Shown here: one piece after another, positions 36,288 to 46,144 of the stretch
How positions within the stretch are numbered: the stretch's first letter is position 1
How the letters are laid out: every line of letters begins with the position of its first letter
DNA from: Candidatus Binataceae bacterium
GTDB taxonomy: Bacteria > Desulfobacterota > Binatia > Binatales > Binataceae
Assembly: GCA_035508495.1 (NCBI GenBank)
Contig: DATJMX010000077.1
Location: 62,001-126,000 of the forward strand
Length of the DNA stretch: 64,000 nucleotides
Direction: 5' to 3'
Program-made: the position numbers and the translations under genes
Notes under the pieces: generated by a model
What the model was told of the DNA's origin: nothing
Database searches by the model: none
What the model saw: the letters and a program-made list of their open reading frames with translations, nothing else

Positions 36288-37607
36288 TTAGACGCGCTTG
36301 TTTACCTCATCGAGTCTTCGTCGAAGGAATCTCTGCTCGGGTTCTGTGCCGGCCAACTCAAGTGCGCGGCGATACGAATCCGCCGCCGCGTCCCATCGGC
36401 CGAGCCGTCGTAAAAGGTCCGCCTTGGCTGCGTGGAGCAGGAAATAGTCATTGAGCTGTTGAGTCGCCTCGAGTCGGTCAATCAGCTTCAGCCCTCGTTC
36501 TGGTCCGTCAGCCATCGCGATCGCCACAGCGTGGTTGAGCGCCACGATGGGCGTCGGAGTTAATTCAGACAGCTTTTCATAGAGAGCCGCGATCGCGCGC
36601 CAGGCGGTAGCTTCGAATCGCGCGGCGCGCGAATGCTCGGTCGCGATCGCCGCCTGGATCGCATATTGTCCCGGCTCGGACGACCGCATCGCTTCGGCGG
36701 CGAGTGCGAGACCTTCGGCGATCTCATCGCGATGCCAGCTCGAGCGATCCTGGTCTTCGAGCAGAACGATGTCGCCGTTCGCATCGACGCGGGTGTCGCG
36801 GCGCGAGTGATGCAGCAGCATCAGCGCGAGCAGTCCGCGGACCTCGCGATACGTCGGCATCAGTTCGACGAGAATCCTGCCGAGACGAATCGCTTCCGCG
36901 GAAAGGTCGGTGCGAAGGAGTTCCGCTCCAGAAGTTGCGGCGTAGCCTTCGTTGAAGACCAGGTAAATCACCGCCATAACCGCGTCGAGGCGCTCGCTGA
37001 GCGTCTCCGGCGGCGGGACCTGGTACGGAATGCCGGCGGTACTGATCTTGCGCTTCGCGCGGACCAATCGCTGCGCCATCGTCGGCACTGGCACGACAAA
37101 GGCCCGCGCGATCTCCTCCGTCCTCAGCCCGCACAGCGTCCGCAGCGCCAGCGGCACCTGCACATCGCGCGCAAGTGCGGGATGACAACATGTGAAAATC
37201 AGGTTCAGCCGTTCGTCGGGCACCGCGCGATCCTCTGATTCGTCGTCGTCGCGCATGCTCTCGAGCTCGATGACCCTTTTGATCTCATCCTGGCGCTCGT
37301 CGAAGCGCGCGCGCCGCCGGATGCGATCGATTGCCTTGTGCCGTGCGACGCTGACGATCCACGCGCGCGGATTGTGCGGCATCCCCTCGCGCGGCCATTG
37401 CTCGAGCGCAATCGCGAACGCATCCTGCACCGCTTCTTCGGCAAGGTCGAAGTCGCTGACCAGACCAATGACCGTTGCGAGAATTCGGCCGTATTCCGCG
37501 CGATAAAAACTTTCGAAGCCGCCGGGGTCCATCTCCACCCGGGAGCGTACCGCAGCGGCCTCGCCAACGGCTATCGCAAGGTCGATGTTGAACCGTTGCA
37601 GGTTCAC
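36288..37607 (-). CDS. ECF42-type RNA polymerase sigma factor with C-terminal TPR-like domain
   Basis: 439 residues. Region 2 includes LATVIGLVSDFDLAEEAVQDAFAIALEQWP and the core-binding NPRAWIVSVARHKAIDRIRRR. Region 4 follows with ALRTLCGLRTEEIARAFVVPVPTMAQRLVRAK. The last 250 residues are a large helical extension including RVIYLVFNEGYAAT and repeated helices ending in a TPR-like ADLLRRLGRWDAAADSYRRALELA. This is the ECF42 group, which lacks a dedicated anti-sigma factor and pairs with a DGPF/YCII protein, encoded here 12 bases upstream. Confidence 0.88.
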   Translation of the reverse strand: MNLQRFNIDLAIAVGEAAAVRSRVEMDPGGFESFYRAEYGRILATVIGLVSDFDLAEEAVQDAFAIALEQWPREGMPHNPRAWIVSVARHKAIDRIRRRARFDERQDEIKRVIELESMRDDDESEDRAVPDERLNLIFTCCHPALARDVQVPLALRTLCGLRTEEIARAFVVPVPTMAQRLVRAKRKISTAGIPYQVPPPETLSERLDAVMAVIYLVFNEGYAATSGAELLRTDLSAEAIRLGRILVELMPTYREVRGLLALMLLHHSRRDTRVDANGDIVLLEDQDRSSWHRDEIAEGLALAAEAMRSSEPGQYAIQAAIATEHSRAARFEATAWRAIAALYEKLSELTPTPIVALNHAVAIAMADGPERGLKLIDRLEATQQLNDYFLLHAAKADLLRRLGRWDAAADSYRRALELAGTEPEQRFLRRRLDEVNKRV

Positions 37608-37619
37608 GGGGGAACAAAC

Positions 37620-37973
37620 TTACATGTTCATCTTCATGATCGGCCGCACTTCGATCGAGCCGGTGAGCGCGCCGGGGATCTTCGCCGCGATCGCGATCGC
37701 GTCATCGAGGTCCTTCGCCTCTACCAGGTAGTAGCCGCCGAGCTGCTCCTTGGTTTCGGCGAAGGGGCCGTCGGTGACCACGGTTTTGCCGTTGCGGACT
37801 CGCACCGTCGTCGCGCTGCTGGTTCGCTCCAGCGGATTGCCGCCTTTGTTCTTGCCCGAAGCCTGCAGTTCCTGGGTGAACTTCATGTAGCCCTGAAACA
37901 TCTCCTGACCTTGGGCGGGCCTCATCTTCTGGGCTTCGGCCTCGCTGTTATAAATGAGCAGGATGTATTCCAT
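37620..37973 (-). CDS. YCII/DGPF-domain protein partnered with ECF42 sigma factor
   Basis: 117 residues. The diagnostic motif DGPFAETKEQLGGYYLVEA follows VRNGKTVVT. The fold is the small ferredoxin-like YCII. In ECF42 systems this DGPF protein is the conserved neighbour thought to influence sigma activity or be its target. It is encoded directly upstream of the sigma gene on the same strand. Confidence 0.88.
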   Translation of the reverse strand: MEYILLIYNSEAEAQKMRPAQGQEMFQGYMKFTQELQASGKNKGGNPLERTSSATTVRVRNGKTVVTDGPFAETKEQLGGYYLVEAKDLDDAIAIAAKIPGALTGSIEVRPIMKMNM

Positions 37974-38104
37974 CGTGAGTCTCCTTTGAGGTTTACTGCC
38001 TATAGTCGAACGAGCGTGAACGGGATCGACACTAACGCCGCGAGGCTTTCCTACGAAATGAAATCTTCGGCGGCGAGAGACGTTCGCGCTCTGTTTGCCT
38101 GAAG

Positions 38105-39451
38105 ATGACTGAGCCCCAGGTTACTGTTATCGGCGCCGGTCTCGCCGGAAGCGAGGCGGCGTGGCAGCTCGCCCGGCGTGGCGTGCGCGTGCGCCTTATC
38201 GAGATGCGTCCGGTCAAGATGACCGAGGCGCATCGCACCCCGGGATTCGCCGAGCTGGTCTGCTCCAACTCGCTGCGCAACGCCTCGCTAGAGACTGCGG
38301 TTGGGGTACTGAAAGAAGAGATGCGGCGGCTCGGCTCGCTGGTAATCGCGGCGGCCGATCGCGCACGGGTGCCGGCCGGCTCTGCGCTCGCGGTGGATCG
38401 TGACGACTTCTCGCGAATCATCACCGAGACTCTTGAGCGTGAACCTTCTGTCACGATCGAGCGCGCCGAAGCATCGAGCATCCCGGACGGTCGCGCGATA
38501 ATCGCCTCGGGGCCTCTCACCAGTGCCGCGCTTGGTGATGCGCTCAACAATCTGATCGGACCGCGCAATCTCTACTTCTACGATGCGATCGCGCCGATTG
38601 TCGCGGCTGATTCAATCGACATGAACGTCGCGTGGCGGGCCTCGCGCTACGACAAGGGCGGCGACGATTATATCAACTGCCCGATGACCGAGGACGAGTA
38701 CGAGGCGTTCATCGATGCGGTCATCGCGGCGGACAAGGTCGAGCTGCATCCGTTCGAGAAGCCGCTCTACTTCGAAGGATGCATGCCGATCGAGGAGATG
38801 GCGCGGCGCGGGCGCCAGACACTCGCATTCGGCCCGATGCGTCCGGTTGGTTTGCGCGATCCGAGCGGCCGCCGTCCGTTCGCGGTCGTGCAGCTTCGCC
38901 AGGACGACACCGAAGGCCAGCTCTACAATATCGTCGGATTCCAGACCAAGATGACGCACCCGGAGCAGCGGCGCGTGTTGCGGATGATTCCCGGCCTCGG
39001 GCGCGCCGAGTTCGTGCGTTTGGGCTCGTTGCATCGCAATACTTTTATCGATTCGCCGCGACTCCTCGCGCCGACGTTGCAGCTTCGCAAGCGCGACGAG
39101 CTCTTTCTTGCAGGCCAGATGATCGGCGTCGAAGGTTACGTCGAATCCGCCGCCGCAGGGTTGCTGGCCGCAATCAACGCGCAACGTTTGATCGAGGGCC
39201 GCGCACTCGTCGTGCCGCCGCCTGAGACCGCGCTTGGATCTCTCGTGGCGTATATCACAGACACGACGCGCAAGGACTTCCAGCCGATGAACGCGAACTA
39301 CGGCTTGATGCCCGCACTTGCCGGCCGCTTTCGCGGACGCGAGAAGAAAATCGCGCAGGGAGAACGCGCGCTCGCCGCAATCGATCGCTGGATCGCTTCT
39401 AACGCGATTGAACCACCCGGCGGCGATCAAGCCGCTGCGGCGCGCTCATGA
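38105..39451 (+). CDS. trmFO: Folate-dependent tRNA U54 methyltransferase TrmFO
   Basis: 448 residues. FAD-binding start VIGAGLAGSEAAWQLARRG, then RTPGFAELVCSNSLRN and ADRARVPAGSALAVDRD, the TrmFO hallmarks. It makes ribothymidine at position 54 of tRNA using methylenetetrahydrofolate. It overlaps the next gene by four bases (ATGA). It sits about 3 kb after topA, an arrangement related to the topA-trmFO order of other bacteria. Confidence 0.95.
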   Translation: MTEPQVTVIGAGLAGSEAAWQLARRGVRVRLIEMRPVKMTEAHRTPGFAELVCSNSLRNASLETAVGVLKEEMRRLGSLVIAAADRARVPAGSALAVDRDDFSRIITETLEREPSVTIERAEASSIPDGRAIIASGPLTSAALGDALNNLIGPRNLYFYDAIAPIVAADSIDMNVAWRASRYDKGGDDYINCPMTEDEYEAFIDAVIAADKVELHPFEKPLYFEGCMPIEEMARRGRQTLAFGPMRPVGLRDPSGRRPFAVVQLRQDDTEGQLYNIVGFQTKMTHPEQRRVLRMIPGLGRAEFVRLGSLHRNTFIDSPRLLAPTLQLRKRDELFLAGQMIGVEGYVESAAAGLLAAINAQRLIEGRALVVPPPETALGSLVAYITDTTRKDFQPMNANYGLMPALAGRFRGREKKIAQGERALAAIDRWIASNAIEPPGGDQAAAARS

Positions 39452-40365
39452 AGCTGGCCGCGTTCGACGTCGGGACCAACACCGTGTTGATGCTCGCCGT
39501 CGAAGTTGGAGATGATCAGTATCCGCGGGTGCTCGCGGAACTCGGACGGATCGCGCGGCTCGGCCGCGGCGTCGACCGCACGGGCGCGCTCGACCCCGAA
39601 ACATCGGCGAATACACTGGCGACGATCGAGGAATTCGCGCGGCGCGCACGCGAGCTCGGCGTCGGGAAATTCGATGCAGTCGCGACGAGCGCATTGCGCG
39701 ATGCAGGCGACGGCGATGCCTTTATCGTGGCGGTGCGCGAGCGCACGGGCGTTGAGCTCCGCGTGATCTCAGGCGCAGAGGAAGCAGCTTTGTCGCATCT
39801 CGCGGTAATGCGCGGTCTGCCCATCGATCCCGCCGGCAAGCTGCTCATCGTCGACATTGGCGGCGGCTCGACCGAGCTGATTCGTGCCGAGCCCGGACGG
39901 CCGCTCGATCTTGCGAGCCTTCAACTTGGGTCGGTGAGGCTCACCGAGCGAATGGTTCGCGGCGATCCGCCCACTGCTGCCGAGATTGCCAAGCTCCGCG
40001 AGACGATCGACGGAACGCTCGCGATCGCCGCGTGGGATTTTCGTCCCGATGCGGTGGTCGGAATCGCGGGCACGGTGACGACGATTTGCGCCGTGTCGGA
40101 GGGCCTTGATGTCGATCAGCTTGGCTCGACGCATGGCCGCACGATCGCGCTTTCCGAAGTGAAGCGCGTCCGCGAGCTCTTTGGCGCGATGCCTCTGACA
40201 AAGCGCCGCAATTTACCGGGACTCGCCGAGGGCCGCGCCGACGTGATTTTCGCTGGCGCCATGATCCTCGAGTGCGTGCTGGAGCGTTTCCATGCGGCCG
40301 CGGTGACTGTCAGTGATCAAGGAGTTCGCTGGGGTTTGGTCTGGAGAGCAATCGGCGACGCATAG
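39448..40365 (+). CDS. Ppx/GppA-type phosphatase
   Basis: 305 residues. The ASKHA ATP-fold start is AAFDVGTNTVLMLAVEV, with a second site VDIGGGSTELI and a third VGIAGTVTTI. Full-length exopolyphosphatases carry an extra C-terminal HD-type part that is lacking here, so this is the short form. It hydrolyses polyphosphate or pppGpp. Coupled to trmFO by the ATGA overlap. Confidence 0.9.
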   Translation: MKLAAFDVGTNTVLMLAVEVGDDQYPRVLAELGRIARLGRGVDRTGALDPETSANTLATIEEFARRARELGVGKFDAVATSALRDAGDGDAFIVAVRERTGVELRVISGAEEAALSHLAVMRGLPIDPAGKLLIVDIGGGSTELIRAEPGRPLDLASLQLGSVRLTERMVRGDPPTAAEIAKLRETIDGTLAIAAWDFRPDAVVGIAGTVTTICAVSEGLDVDQLGSTHGRTIALSEVKRVRELFGAMPLTKRRNLPGLAEGRADVIFAGAMILECVLERFHAAAVTVSDQGVRWGLVWRAIGDA

Positions 40366-40510
40366 CGCAGCGCTGGTATTGCATCGTCCGCAACGATCGC
40401 GCTGCTGCTCCTGGAACCAAGTCCAATTTCCGCCCACAGATTTCGCTGCGGTATGCTTGGCAGACGAATTGCTGAGTCTCCGAATCGCTAACTCGAACGC
40501 GAGGGACCAA

Positions 40511-42388
40511 ATGAACCGGAGAGAATTCCTCAAAGTAGCCGGATCGGCAGCCTTGCTGCCGATGCTGCCGCTCCCGCTGCTCGCCGACACTAGTGTCCGA
40601 CGATGCCGCCCGGGTGATCCTTCCTGGCCGTCGAAGGCTGCATGGGATCAGCTCAATAAGGCGGTCGGCGGAAATCTGATCACGGTCGATTTTCCGATTT
40701 CGATACTGAAGACCGATCCCTCCAGCGACGCGGCCAAGGAGCTCTGGAAGAATCTGAAAAATCCGTTCTTCGTCGGCGATCAGGTTGGGCTGACGGAGAG
40801 CCTCGGCTGGGTCGATGCCTGGACCTCGCAGCCGAGCGTGTATGCAGTCGCCGCGCGCAACGCGAGCGACATCGCGGCGGCGGTCAACTTCGCGCGTCAG
40901 AACAACCTGCGCCTCGTGGTCAAAGGCGGCGGCCACAGCTACCACGGCACCTCCAACGCACCTGACTCGCTGTTAGTCTGGACCCGCCACATGAACGACA
41001 TCGCGATGCATCCTTCGTTCGTTCCGCAAGGATGCGAAGGCAAGATCGCTCCTCAACCTGCGGTCACGCTCGGCGCTGGAACGATCTGGATGCAGGCCTA
41101 CCAGGCGGTCACCACCAAGGGCGGCAAATATGTCCAGGGCGGAGGATGCACGACGGTCGGCGTTGCGGGACTCGTTTCGAGCGGCGGCTTCGGCAGCTAT
41201 TCGAAACACTACGGCACGGTGGCGGCGAACCTGCTCGAGGCCGAGGTCGTTACCGCCGACGGTCAGATTCGTATCGCGAATGCGTGCAACAACCCGGATC
41301 TTTTCTGGGCGCTCAAGGGTGGCGGCGGCGGCAACTTCGGCGTGATCAGCAAGGTCACGGTGCGGGTGCACGATCTGCCAGAATTCGTCGGCGTTGCGAA
41401 CTTCAAAATCAAAGCGGACTCCGACGACGCGTACCGGCGCCTGATTCGTCAGTTCGTGAGTTTCTACAAAGAGAGCCTTCTCAACGATCATTGGGGCGAG
41501 CAGATTCACGTTCGGCCCGACAACATCTTCGAAGTCTCGATGGTCTCGCAGGGGCTCAGCTCGGACGAGGCGAGAAAAATCTGGCAGCCCTTTCTCGATT
41601 GGCTCAAAAATTCGTCGAGTGACTATTCGATCCAGGGACATCTGACGATCGGCAGCATCCCGGGTCAGCGCTGGTGGGACGTCCAGTGGTGGAAGGAGCA
41701 CTGGGCCGAGCTGCCCTTTCCCAACCCGAATGACAGCATGTTTACATCTCTTGTAGACAAAACGCTGTCGCATCTCGTTGAGCAGCCGTTATTTGTGATC
41801 GACAAACGGCCAGGCGCGGCGCCTAGCAACGCGTGGTGGCAGGGCGACGCGGGCCAGGTCTCATGGTTCATGTGGGGGATGCAGTCGCTGTGGCTGCCCG
41901 AATCCCTGCTCGAGCCTGATTCTCAGCAGCGCTTTGCCGATGCGCTGTTCGCAGCCTCGCGGCATTCGTATCTTGAGCTGCACTTGAACAAGGGGCTCGC
42001 CGGTGCTCCGCCCGACGTGATCGAAAGAACACGCGACACTGCGACTAACCCCGCCGTGCTGACCGCGTTCACGCTCGCGATCACCGGCGACGCGCAGCAG
42101 CCCGCATATCCCGGAATTCCCGGCCACGAGCCCAACATCGAAGAAGGGCGAAAGGCCGCTGCACGCATCGAGAAGTGCCTGAATGAGCTTCGCGCGGTCG
42201 TGCCTGAACCCGGTGCATATGTCAGCGAGAGCAACTACTTCGAAAAGGATTTTCCCAATGCATACTGGGGCAGCAACCGTCAGCGCCTCGCCGACGTGAA
42301 AAAGAAATATGATCCCGACGGGCTCTTCTTCGTGCATAACGGAGTCGGATCGGAGGCGTGGAGCCGCGACGGGTTCACCAAGCTCTGA
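40511..42388 (+). CDS. Tat-exported BBE-type FAD-linked oxidoreductase
   Basis: 625 residues from the ATG at 40511. Tat signal NRREFLKVAG at the start. FAD_binding_4 domain: VKGGGHSYHGTSNAP contains the histidine for covalent flavin attachment, and GGGCTTVGVAGLVSSGGFG carries a cysteine and the glycine-rich loop. The C-terminal BBE segment is near NAYWGSNRQRLADVKKKYDPDGLF. These are periplasmic oxidoreductases with sugar- or alkaloid-type substrates. A longer open frame reaches upstream into the phosphatase gene and is rejected. Confidence 0.88.
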   Translation: MNRREFLKVAGSAALLPMLPLPLLADTSVRRCRPGDPSWPSKAAWDQLNKAVGGNLITVDFPISILKTDPSSDAAKELWKNLKNPFFVGDQVGLTESLGWVDAWTSQPSVYAVAARNASDIAAAVNFARQNNLRLVVKGGGHSYHGTSNAPDSLLVWTRHMNDIAMHPSFVPQGCEGKIAPQPAVTLGAGTIWMQAYQAVTTKGGKYVQGGGCTTVGVAGLVSSGGFGSYSKHYGTVAANLLEAEVVTADGQIRIANACNNPDLFWALKGGGGGNFGVISKVTVRVHDLPEFVGVANFKIKADSDDAYRRLIRQFVSFYKESLLNDHWGEQIHVRPDNIFEVSMVSQGLSSDEARKIWQPFLDWLKNSSSDYSIQGHLTIGSIPGQRWWDVQWWKEHWAELPFPNPNDSMFTSLVDKTLSHLVEQPLFVIDKRPGAAPSNAWWQGDAGQVSWFMWGMQSLWLPESLLEPDSQQRFADALFAASRHSYLELHLNKGLAGAPPDVIERTRDTATNPAVLTAFTLAITGDAQQPAYPGIPGHEPNIEEGRKAAARIEKCLNELRAVVPEPGAYVSESNYFEKDFPNAYWGSNRQRLADVKKKYDPDGLFFVHNGVGSEAWSRDGFTKL

Positions 42389-42481
42389 CCGGCCTCCAGA
42401 GCCATCGCGGGCCGCATCGCGCACGCGACTCTTGCCCGCAGCGCGGCGCGGCATTAGGAACAAAGCGCGGAGGGCTCGTCG

Positions 42482-42751
42482 ATGACCAAGTCGGAATTGA
42501 TCGAGACCGTGGCGAAAAATACCCGGCAGCCGAAGAAGACCGTGGAGCGGATGCTGGATCTTTCCTTCGAGCAAATCGCCAGGTCCATTCGCAAGGACAA
42601 GCGTTTCTGGATTCCGGGCTTCGGCACCTTCACCGTGCGCCGCCGCCGCGCGCGCGCCGGATTCAACCCGCGCACCAATGCGCCGATGACAATCCCGGCC
42701 ACGCGCACGGTAGGATTTCGGCCCGCGCCGCAGTTAAGGAAGGGTCTCTGA
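42482..42751 (+). CDS. HU/IHF-family DNA-binding protein
   Basis: 89 residues. SELIETVAKN start, GFGTFTVRRRRARAGFNPRTN arm and the family's final strand motif VGFRPAPQLRKGL. HU-type architectural DNA binder. Its last codons overlap the upstream end of the glycosyltransferase frame, which has no ATG. Confidence 0.9.
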   Translation: MTKSELIETVAKNTRQPKKTVERMLDLSFEQIARSIRKDKRFWIPGFGTFTVRRRRARAGFNPRTNAPMTIPATRTVGFRPAPQLRKGL

Positions 42752-44175
42752 GTTCAGATTTACCCGGCACCCGCGCCGCTTCAGCTTCGCAGCGCCGCGC
42801 GATCGCATTGCTGATCGTCTCGGTGGCACTGGTGCTGGGCGCGGCGCTCCGCCTCATGCATCTCGGGACGCGCGAGTTTTCGCCCGACGAAGGCGCATCG
42901 TGGGCCGCCGCCTCGGCGCCAACGATCGCCGACGTTATCGCGCAGCAGGCAATCGTGAATCCAGGCAAGCTCGCAATTCACGACTTGATGCTTCATGCGT
43001 GGATGGCGACATTCGGCCAGAGCCTCTTTGCGATGCGCGCGCTGTCGGCGCTGCTCGGCACAATCTCGATTGGGCTCGTGTGCTTCGTCGCGCGCGAGAT
43101 GTTTGCCGAGGACGAGGATTCGCTCCTGGTCGCGGCGGTAAGCGCGTTGATGTTCGCGGTCAACCTCGTTGTCATCAAGTATGCGCGCGAGGTCCGGATG
43201 TATCCGGTAATGCTCGCGGCGATTCTGGGTCAGGTGGGGTTCTTCCTGCGCGCGCTGCGGTGCGGGGGGCTCGCGAACCTGGCTGCGCTCGCAATTCTGA
43301 CCGGGATAGGCGTCGGCGCTAATTTCTCGGCGATGCTCGTGCCGCTGACCGAGGCTGCCTGGCTGCTCTACGTGTTGGGCGCCGCGCGATTTTCGGTTGT
43401 CGCGCAAAGAGCGCGCCGCGCATGGGCCGCGGCTATCGCGCTCGCGCTCGGCGGCATGATCCTCGTGCCGAAAATTGTCTCGGCCTTCGGCCAAACCGCG
43501 GCGTCGAAGCCAGGCGGAGTCATCCACTGGATCAAGCCGCCGGCGTGGTACGCGCCGCTCGCGTTTTTCAACAAGGCTACCGGTTCAATCGCCTATCCGG
43601 TGCTCGCGCTCCTCGCGCTATGGGGGCTTTATCGCCGATGGATCCGCGGCGAGCGGCAGCCAGTCGCTTTTGCGCTGCTCTGGATGTGGGCGCCGCCAGT
43701 CATGTTGATGATCGCCTCCTACGCGCTAACGCCGATCTTCGTCGAGCGCTACGCGATGTCGTCATTCGTGCCGTTTTTCATTTTGATCGCGCTGGGCATC
43801 GCCGAGTTGCGGCCGCCGCGGCTGTGTGCCGCTGCACTCATTATGGCTGTCGCGCTATCTCTCGGTCACGTCTGGTCCTACGATCGCAAGCCCCACGACA
43901 CGCAGTACGCCGAGGCAATCGCGGCGGCGCGCACGATCCTCAAGCCTGGAGAGACGATGACGGCCGTGCCGAGCTACGCGATACAGGTGCTGCGCTACTA
44001 TCTGCCGCCCGAAGATCAATCACAGGCAGTTGATTCAGCTTCGCCTGAGGGTTCATCGGCGAGCGTCATGATCATGGCAGATCAGAATCTGAGTCCCGAA
44101 ACGGAAGCATCGATCCGGCGCAACTATCCAATCGTGGTAGCGCAGGTCCGCGGCGCCTTAGTCCTAAGAAGATAG
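42748..44175 (+). CDS. GT-C/GT39-type membrane glycosyltransferase
   Basis: About 475 residues. The frame is open far upstream (to 42358), but that part overlaps the HU gene; no ATG or GTG lies between the HU gene and the first membrane helix. A CTG at 42748 follows a strong AAGGAAGG site, and TTG 42808 is an alternative, so the start is uncertain. Many membrane helices, with the ArnT/GT39-like acidic motif REFSPDEGASWAAA in the first exoplasmic loop, the catalytic-type site of this class. Transfers a sugar from a lipid carrier at the periplasmic face. Confidence 0.68.
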   Translation: MSSDLPGTRAASASQRRAIALLIVSVALVLGAALRLMHLGTREFSPDEGASWAAASAPTIADVIAQQAIVNPGKLAIHDLMLHAWMATFGQSLFAMRALSALLGTISIGLVCFVAREMFAEDEDSLLVAAVSALMFAVNLVVIKYAREVRMYPVMLAAILGQVGFFLRALRCGGLANLAALAILTGIGVGANFSAMLVPLTEAAWLLYVLGAARFSVVAQRARRAWAAAIALALGGMILVPKIVSAFGQTAASKPGGVIHWIKPPAWYAPLAFFNKATGSIAYPVLALLALWGLYRRWIRGERQPVAFALLWMWAPPVMLMIASYALTPIFVERYAMSSFVPFFILIALGIAELRPPRLCAAALIMAVALSLGHVWSYDRKPHDTQYAEAIAAARTILKPGETMTAVPSYAIQVLRYYLPPEDQSQAVDSASPEGSSASVMIMADQNLSPETEASIRRNYPIVVAQVRGALVLRR

Positions 44176-44272
44176 GCGCGCTGCGCGACATAGCGAGTTT
44201 TCGCACGTCGCTGGTTGCCTCGCATCCGGCGCGCCATCGACCCGTTCCGACTATCGTTTGCAGTGGACGGAA

Positions 44273-45817
44273 ATGAACGCGCCGCAGGGATCGAAATCGC
44301 GAGCGCCGTCGCTGATGCGATTTGCGCCCGCGATGGTCGCGCTCCTCGTCGTCGTGATCTCCGCGACCGATCTTGCCGACGTCGACCTCTGGCGTCATCT
44401 GAAGTTCGGTGCCGACATGCTGGCGAATCGCGGTCCGATCGCGCGCGATCCCTACGCCTACTCGATTCCGAATCAGCCCTGGATCAGTCACGAATGGTTA
44501 TCCGAAGTAATCTTCGCGTGGATATTCGCGCGGTTCGGGGTGATCGGCCTGAAGGCGCTGCGCCTTGTCTGCTCGGCGATCACGATCGCGAGCCTCGCAG
44601 CCTCGCTCGGCGAGACTTTCGCGCCGATCGGAATTCAACTCGGCGTGATGATTCTCGCCTCGATCGGCCTTATCCCCGGGATGCAGTTTCGGCCGCAGAT
44701 ATTCACCTACGCGATGCTGAGCGTGATCGTCTGGATGCTTACGCGCGACAATTACCGCCGACCTTCGCCGCTTTGGCTCGCGATTCCGATGCTCGCGGTG
44801 TGGGCGAATCTTCACGGCGGCTTCGTCGTGGGGCTCGCCGTGCTGAGTGTCTATGCGCTGGTCGCCGGACTTGATGGTTTTATCAGCGGCAATGGGATCG
44901 GACGCGCCGCGCATCTCGCTGCGATCGTGATCGGCGCGGCGCTCGCGAGCCTGCTCACTCCCTACGGAATCGGCGCGTGGCGATCTGCGCTTCACACGAT
45001 CACGCGCCCGCCGATGCTGAGTCACGTGAGCGAATGGCAATCGCTGTTCGCCGGAATGGCGGCCGTGTGGCATCTACCCGGTCTGGCCGTGATATTCGAT
45101 GTGAGCCTTGCGCTGATGCTCGGCGGATTCACGCTCAGCGTTATCCTCGCGCCGCGTGGCCGCGATCTGCCGCTGGTCGCTGTCGGAGCGTTGATGCTGG
45201 CGGCGACTGCCGCGGCGCTGCGTAATATCCCGCTCGGAATCATCGGATGCGCCGCACCGCTGGCGCGGCATTCGATGCTTCTGCTGTCGGCCAGATCGTC
45301 GATGCATAGGCAGAGGCGCGCAAGCGTCGCGACACAGACTGTCATCGCCGCAATCGCACTCGCGCTCGCGATCAAGATGGGAGTGCTGTCGCGCAAGCTC
45401 GAGGCCGACCGCAGTTATCCCGCGGGCGCGATCGCGTTCATGGCGCAGCACGGACTGCGCGGCAACATCCTTTGCGACTACGAATGGGCCGGTTATGTGC
45501 TCTATCACTACGGGCCGAAGTCGCGAGTCTTTATCGACGGCCGCTACGAGATGATCTACCCGGAGCGCATCGCCGAGGATTTCATGACCTTCTACGACGC
45601 GCGCGCAGGTGCAGCGCGAGTCCTCGCCTCGTACCCGCATGACTACGTGTTGATTTCATCAAAGGCCCCCGCCCGCAAACTGATGGACGAGAGCAAAGAC
45701 TGGAGACTCATCTATAGCGACACCGCATCGGTGCTCTGCGCTCGCAGGAAGTCGACGCTCGCCAACGCGCCTAGCACCCCAATCAAAGGCACAGATCCAA
45801 AATTCACCTTCCCCTGA
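44273..45817 (+). CDS. Multi-pass membrane protein, GT-C-like
   Basis: About 514 residues from ATG 44273 (a TTG at 44258 is also in frame). Around ten membrane helices. The first loop contains DVDLWRHLKFGADML and PYAYSIPNQPWISHEWLSE, a pattern shared by uncharacterised GT-C-like proteins. The C-terminal soluble part has YEWAGYVLYHYGPKSRVFIDGRYEMIYPE, which recurs in that group. No ordinary enzyme motif beyond that. Likely lipid-linked sugar transfer, unproved. It follows the GT39-type gene by about 100 bases. Confidence 0.6.
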   Translation: MNAPQGSKSRAPSLMRFAPAMVALLVVVISATDLADVDLWRHLKFGADMLANRGPIARDPYAYSIPNQPWISHEWLSEVIFAWIFARFGVIGLKALRLVCSAITIASLAASLGETFAPIGIQLGVMILASIGLIPGMQFRPQIFTYAMLSVIVWMLTRDNYRRPSPLWLAIPMLAVWANLHGGFVVGLAVLSVYALVAGLDGFISGNGIGRAAHLAAIVIGAALASLLTPYGIGAWRSALHTITRPPMLSHVSEWQSLFAGMAAVWHLPGLAVIFDVSLALMLGGFTLSVILAPRGRDLPLVAVGALMLAATAAALRNIPLGIIGCAAPLARHSMLLLSARSSMHRQRRASVATQTVIAAIALALAIKMGVLSRKLEADRSYPAGAIAFMAQHGLRGNILCDYEWAGYVLYHYGPKSRVFIDGRYEMIYPERIAEDFMTFYDARAGAARVLASYPHDYVLISSKAPARKLMDESKDWRLIYSDTASVLCARRKSTLANAPSTPIKGTDPKFTFP

Positions 45818-45846
45818 TCACGCGCGAATCCCTCTCCAATCAACTT

Positions 45847-46015
45847 GGCCGCCATCCAGTCCGTCACCCCTGGGAGTTTGTGAAGAACTGCGTGGGGTGC
45901 CCATATTGCTGACTAGCGGCCCGCCCAATCCGCTCACCATGACGCAAGGAGATTTCGCTTAGGTCGCACAAAATCAATTTGTTCACAGCCGCTCAGGATG
46001 ACGGACTTGAAGGCG
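45847..46015. repeat. Inverted-repeat intergenic element (MITE/REP-like), copy 2
   Basis: Same element as at 29384-29561. The left end, ggccgccatccagtccgtca (20 bases), matches copy 1 except for single-base changes. The right end (near gatgacggacttgaagg) is its imperfect inverse. The middle differs more. Located between the GT-C-like gene and the first alcohol dehydrogenase. Confidence 0.65.
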
Positions 46016-46144
46016 CGCAACCCGCCATCTTTCCCGCCGCTGGTAATGCGCGCGGCGTGTGATAGTTAAAAGGTTCGTCTCCGGCGCCCTTGCCGCGCTG
46101 CTGCGGTGCGCTCGGACTCACACTACCGCTCAAGGAGCTTGCGA

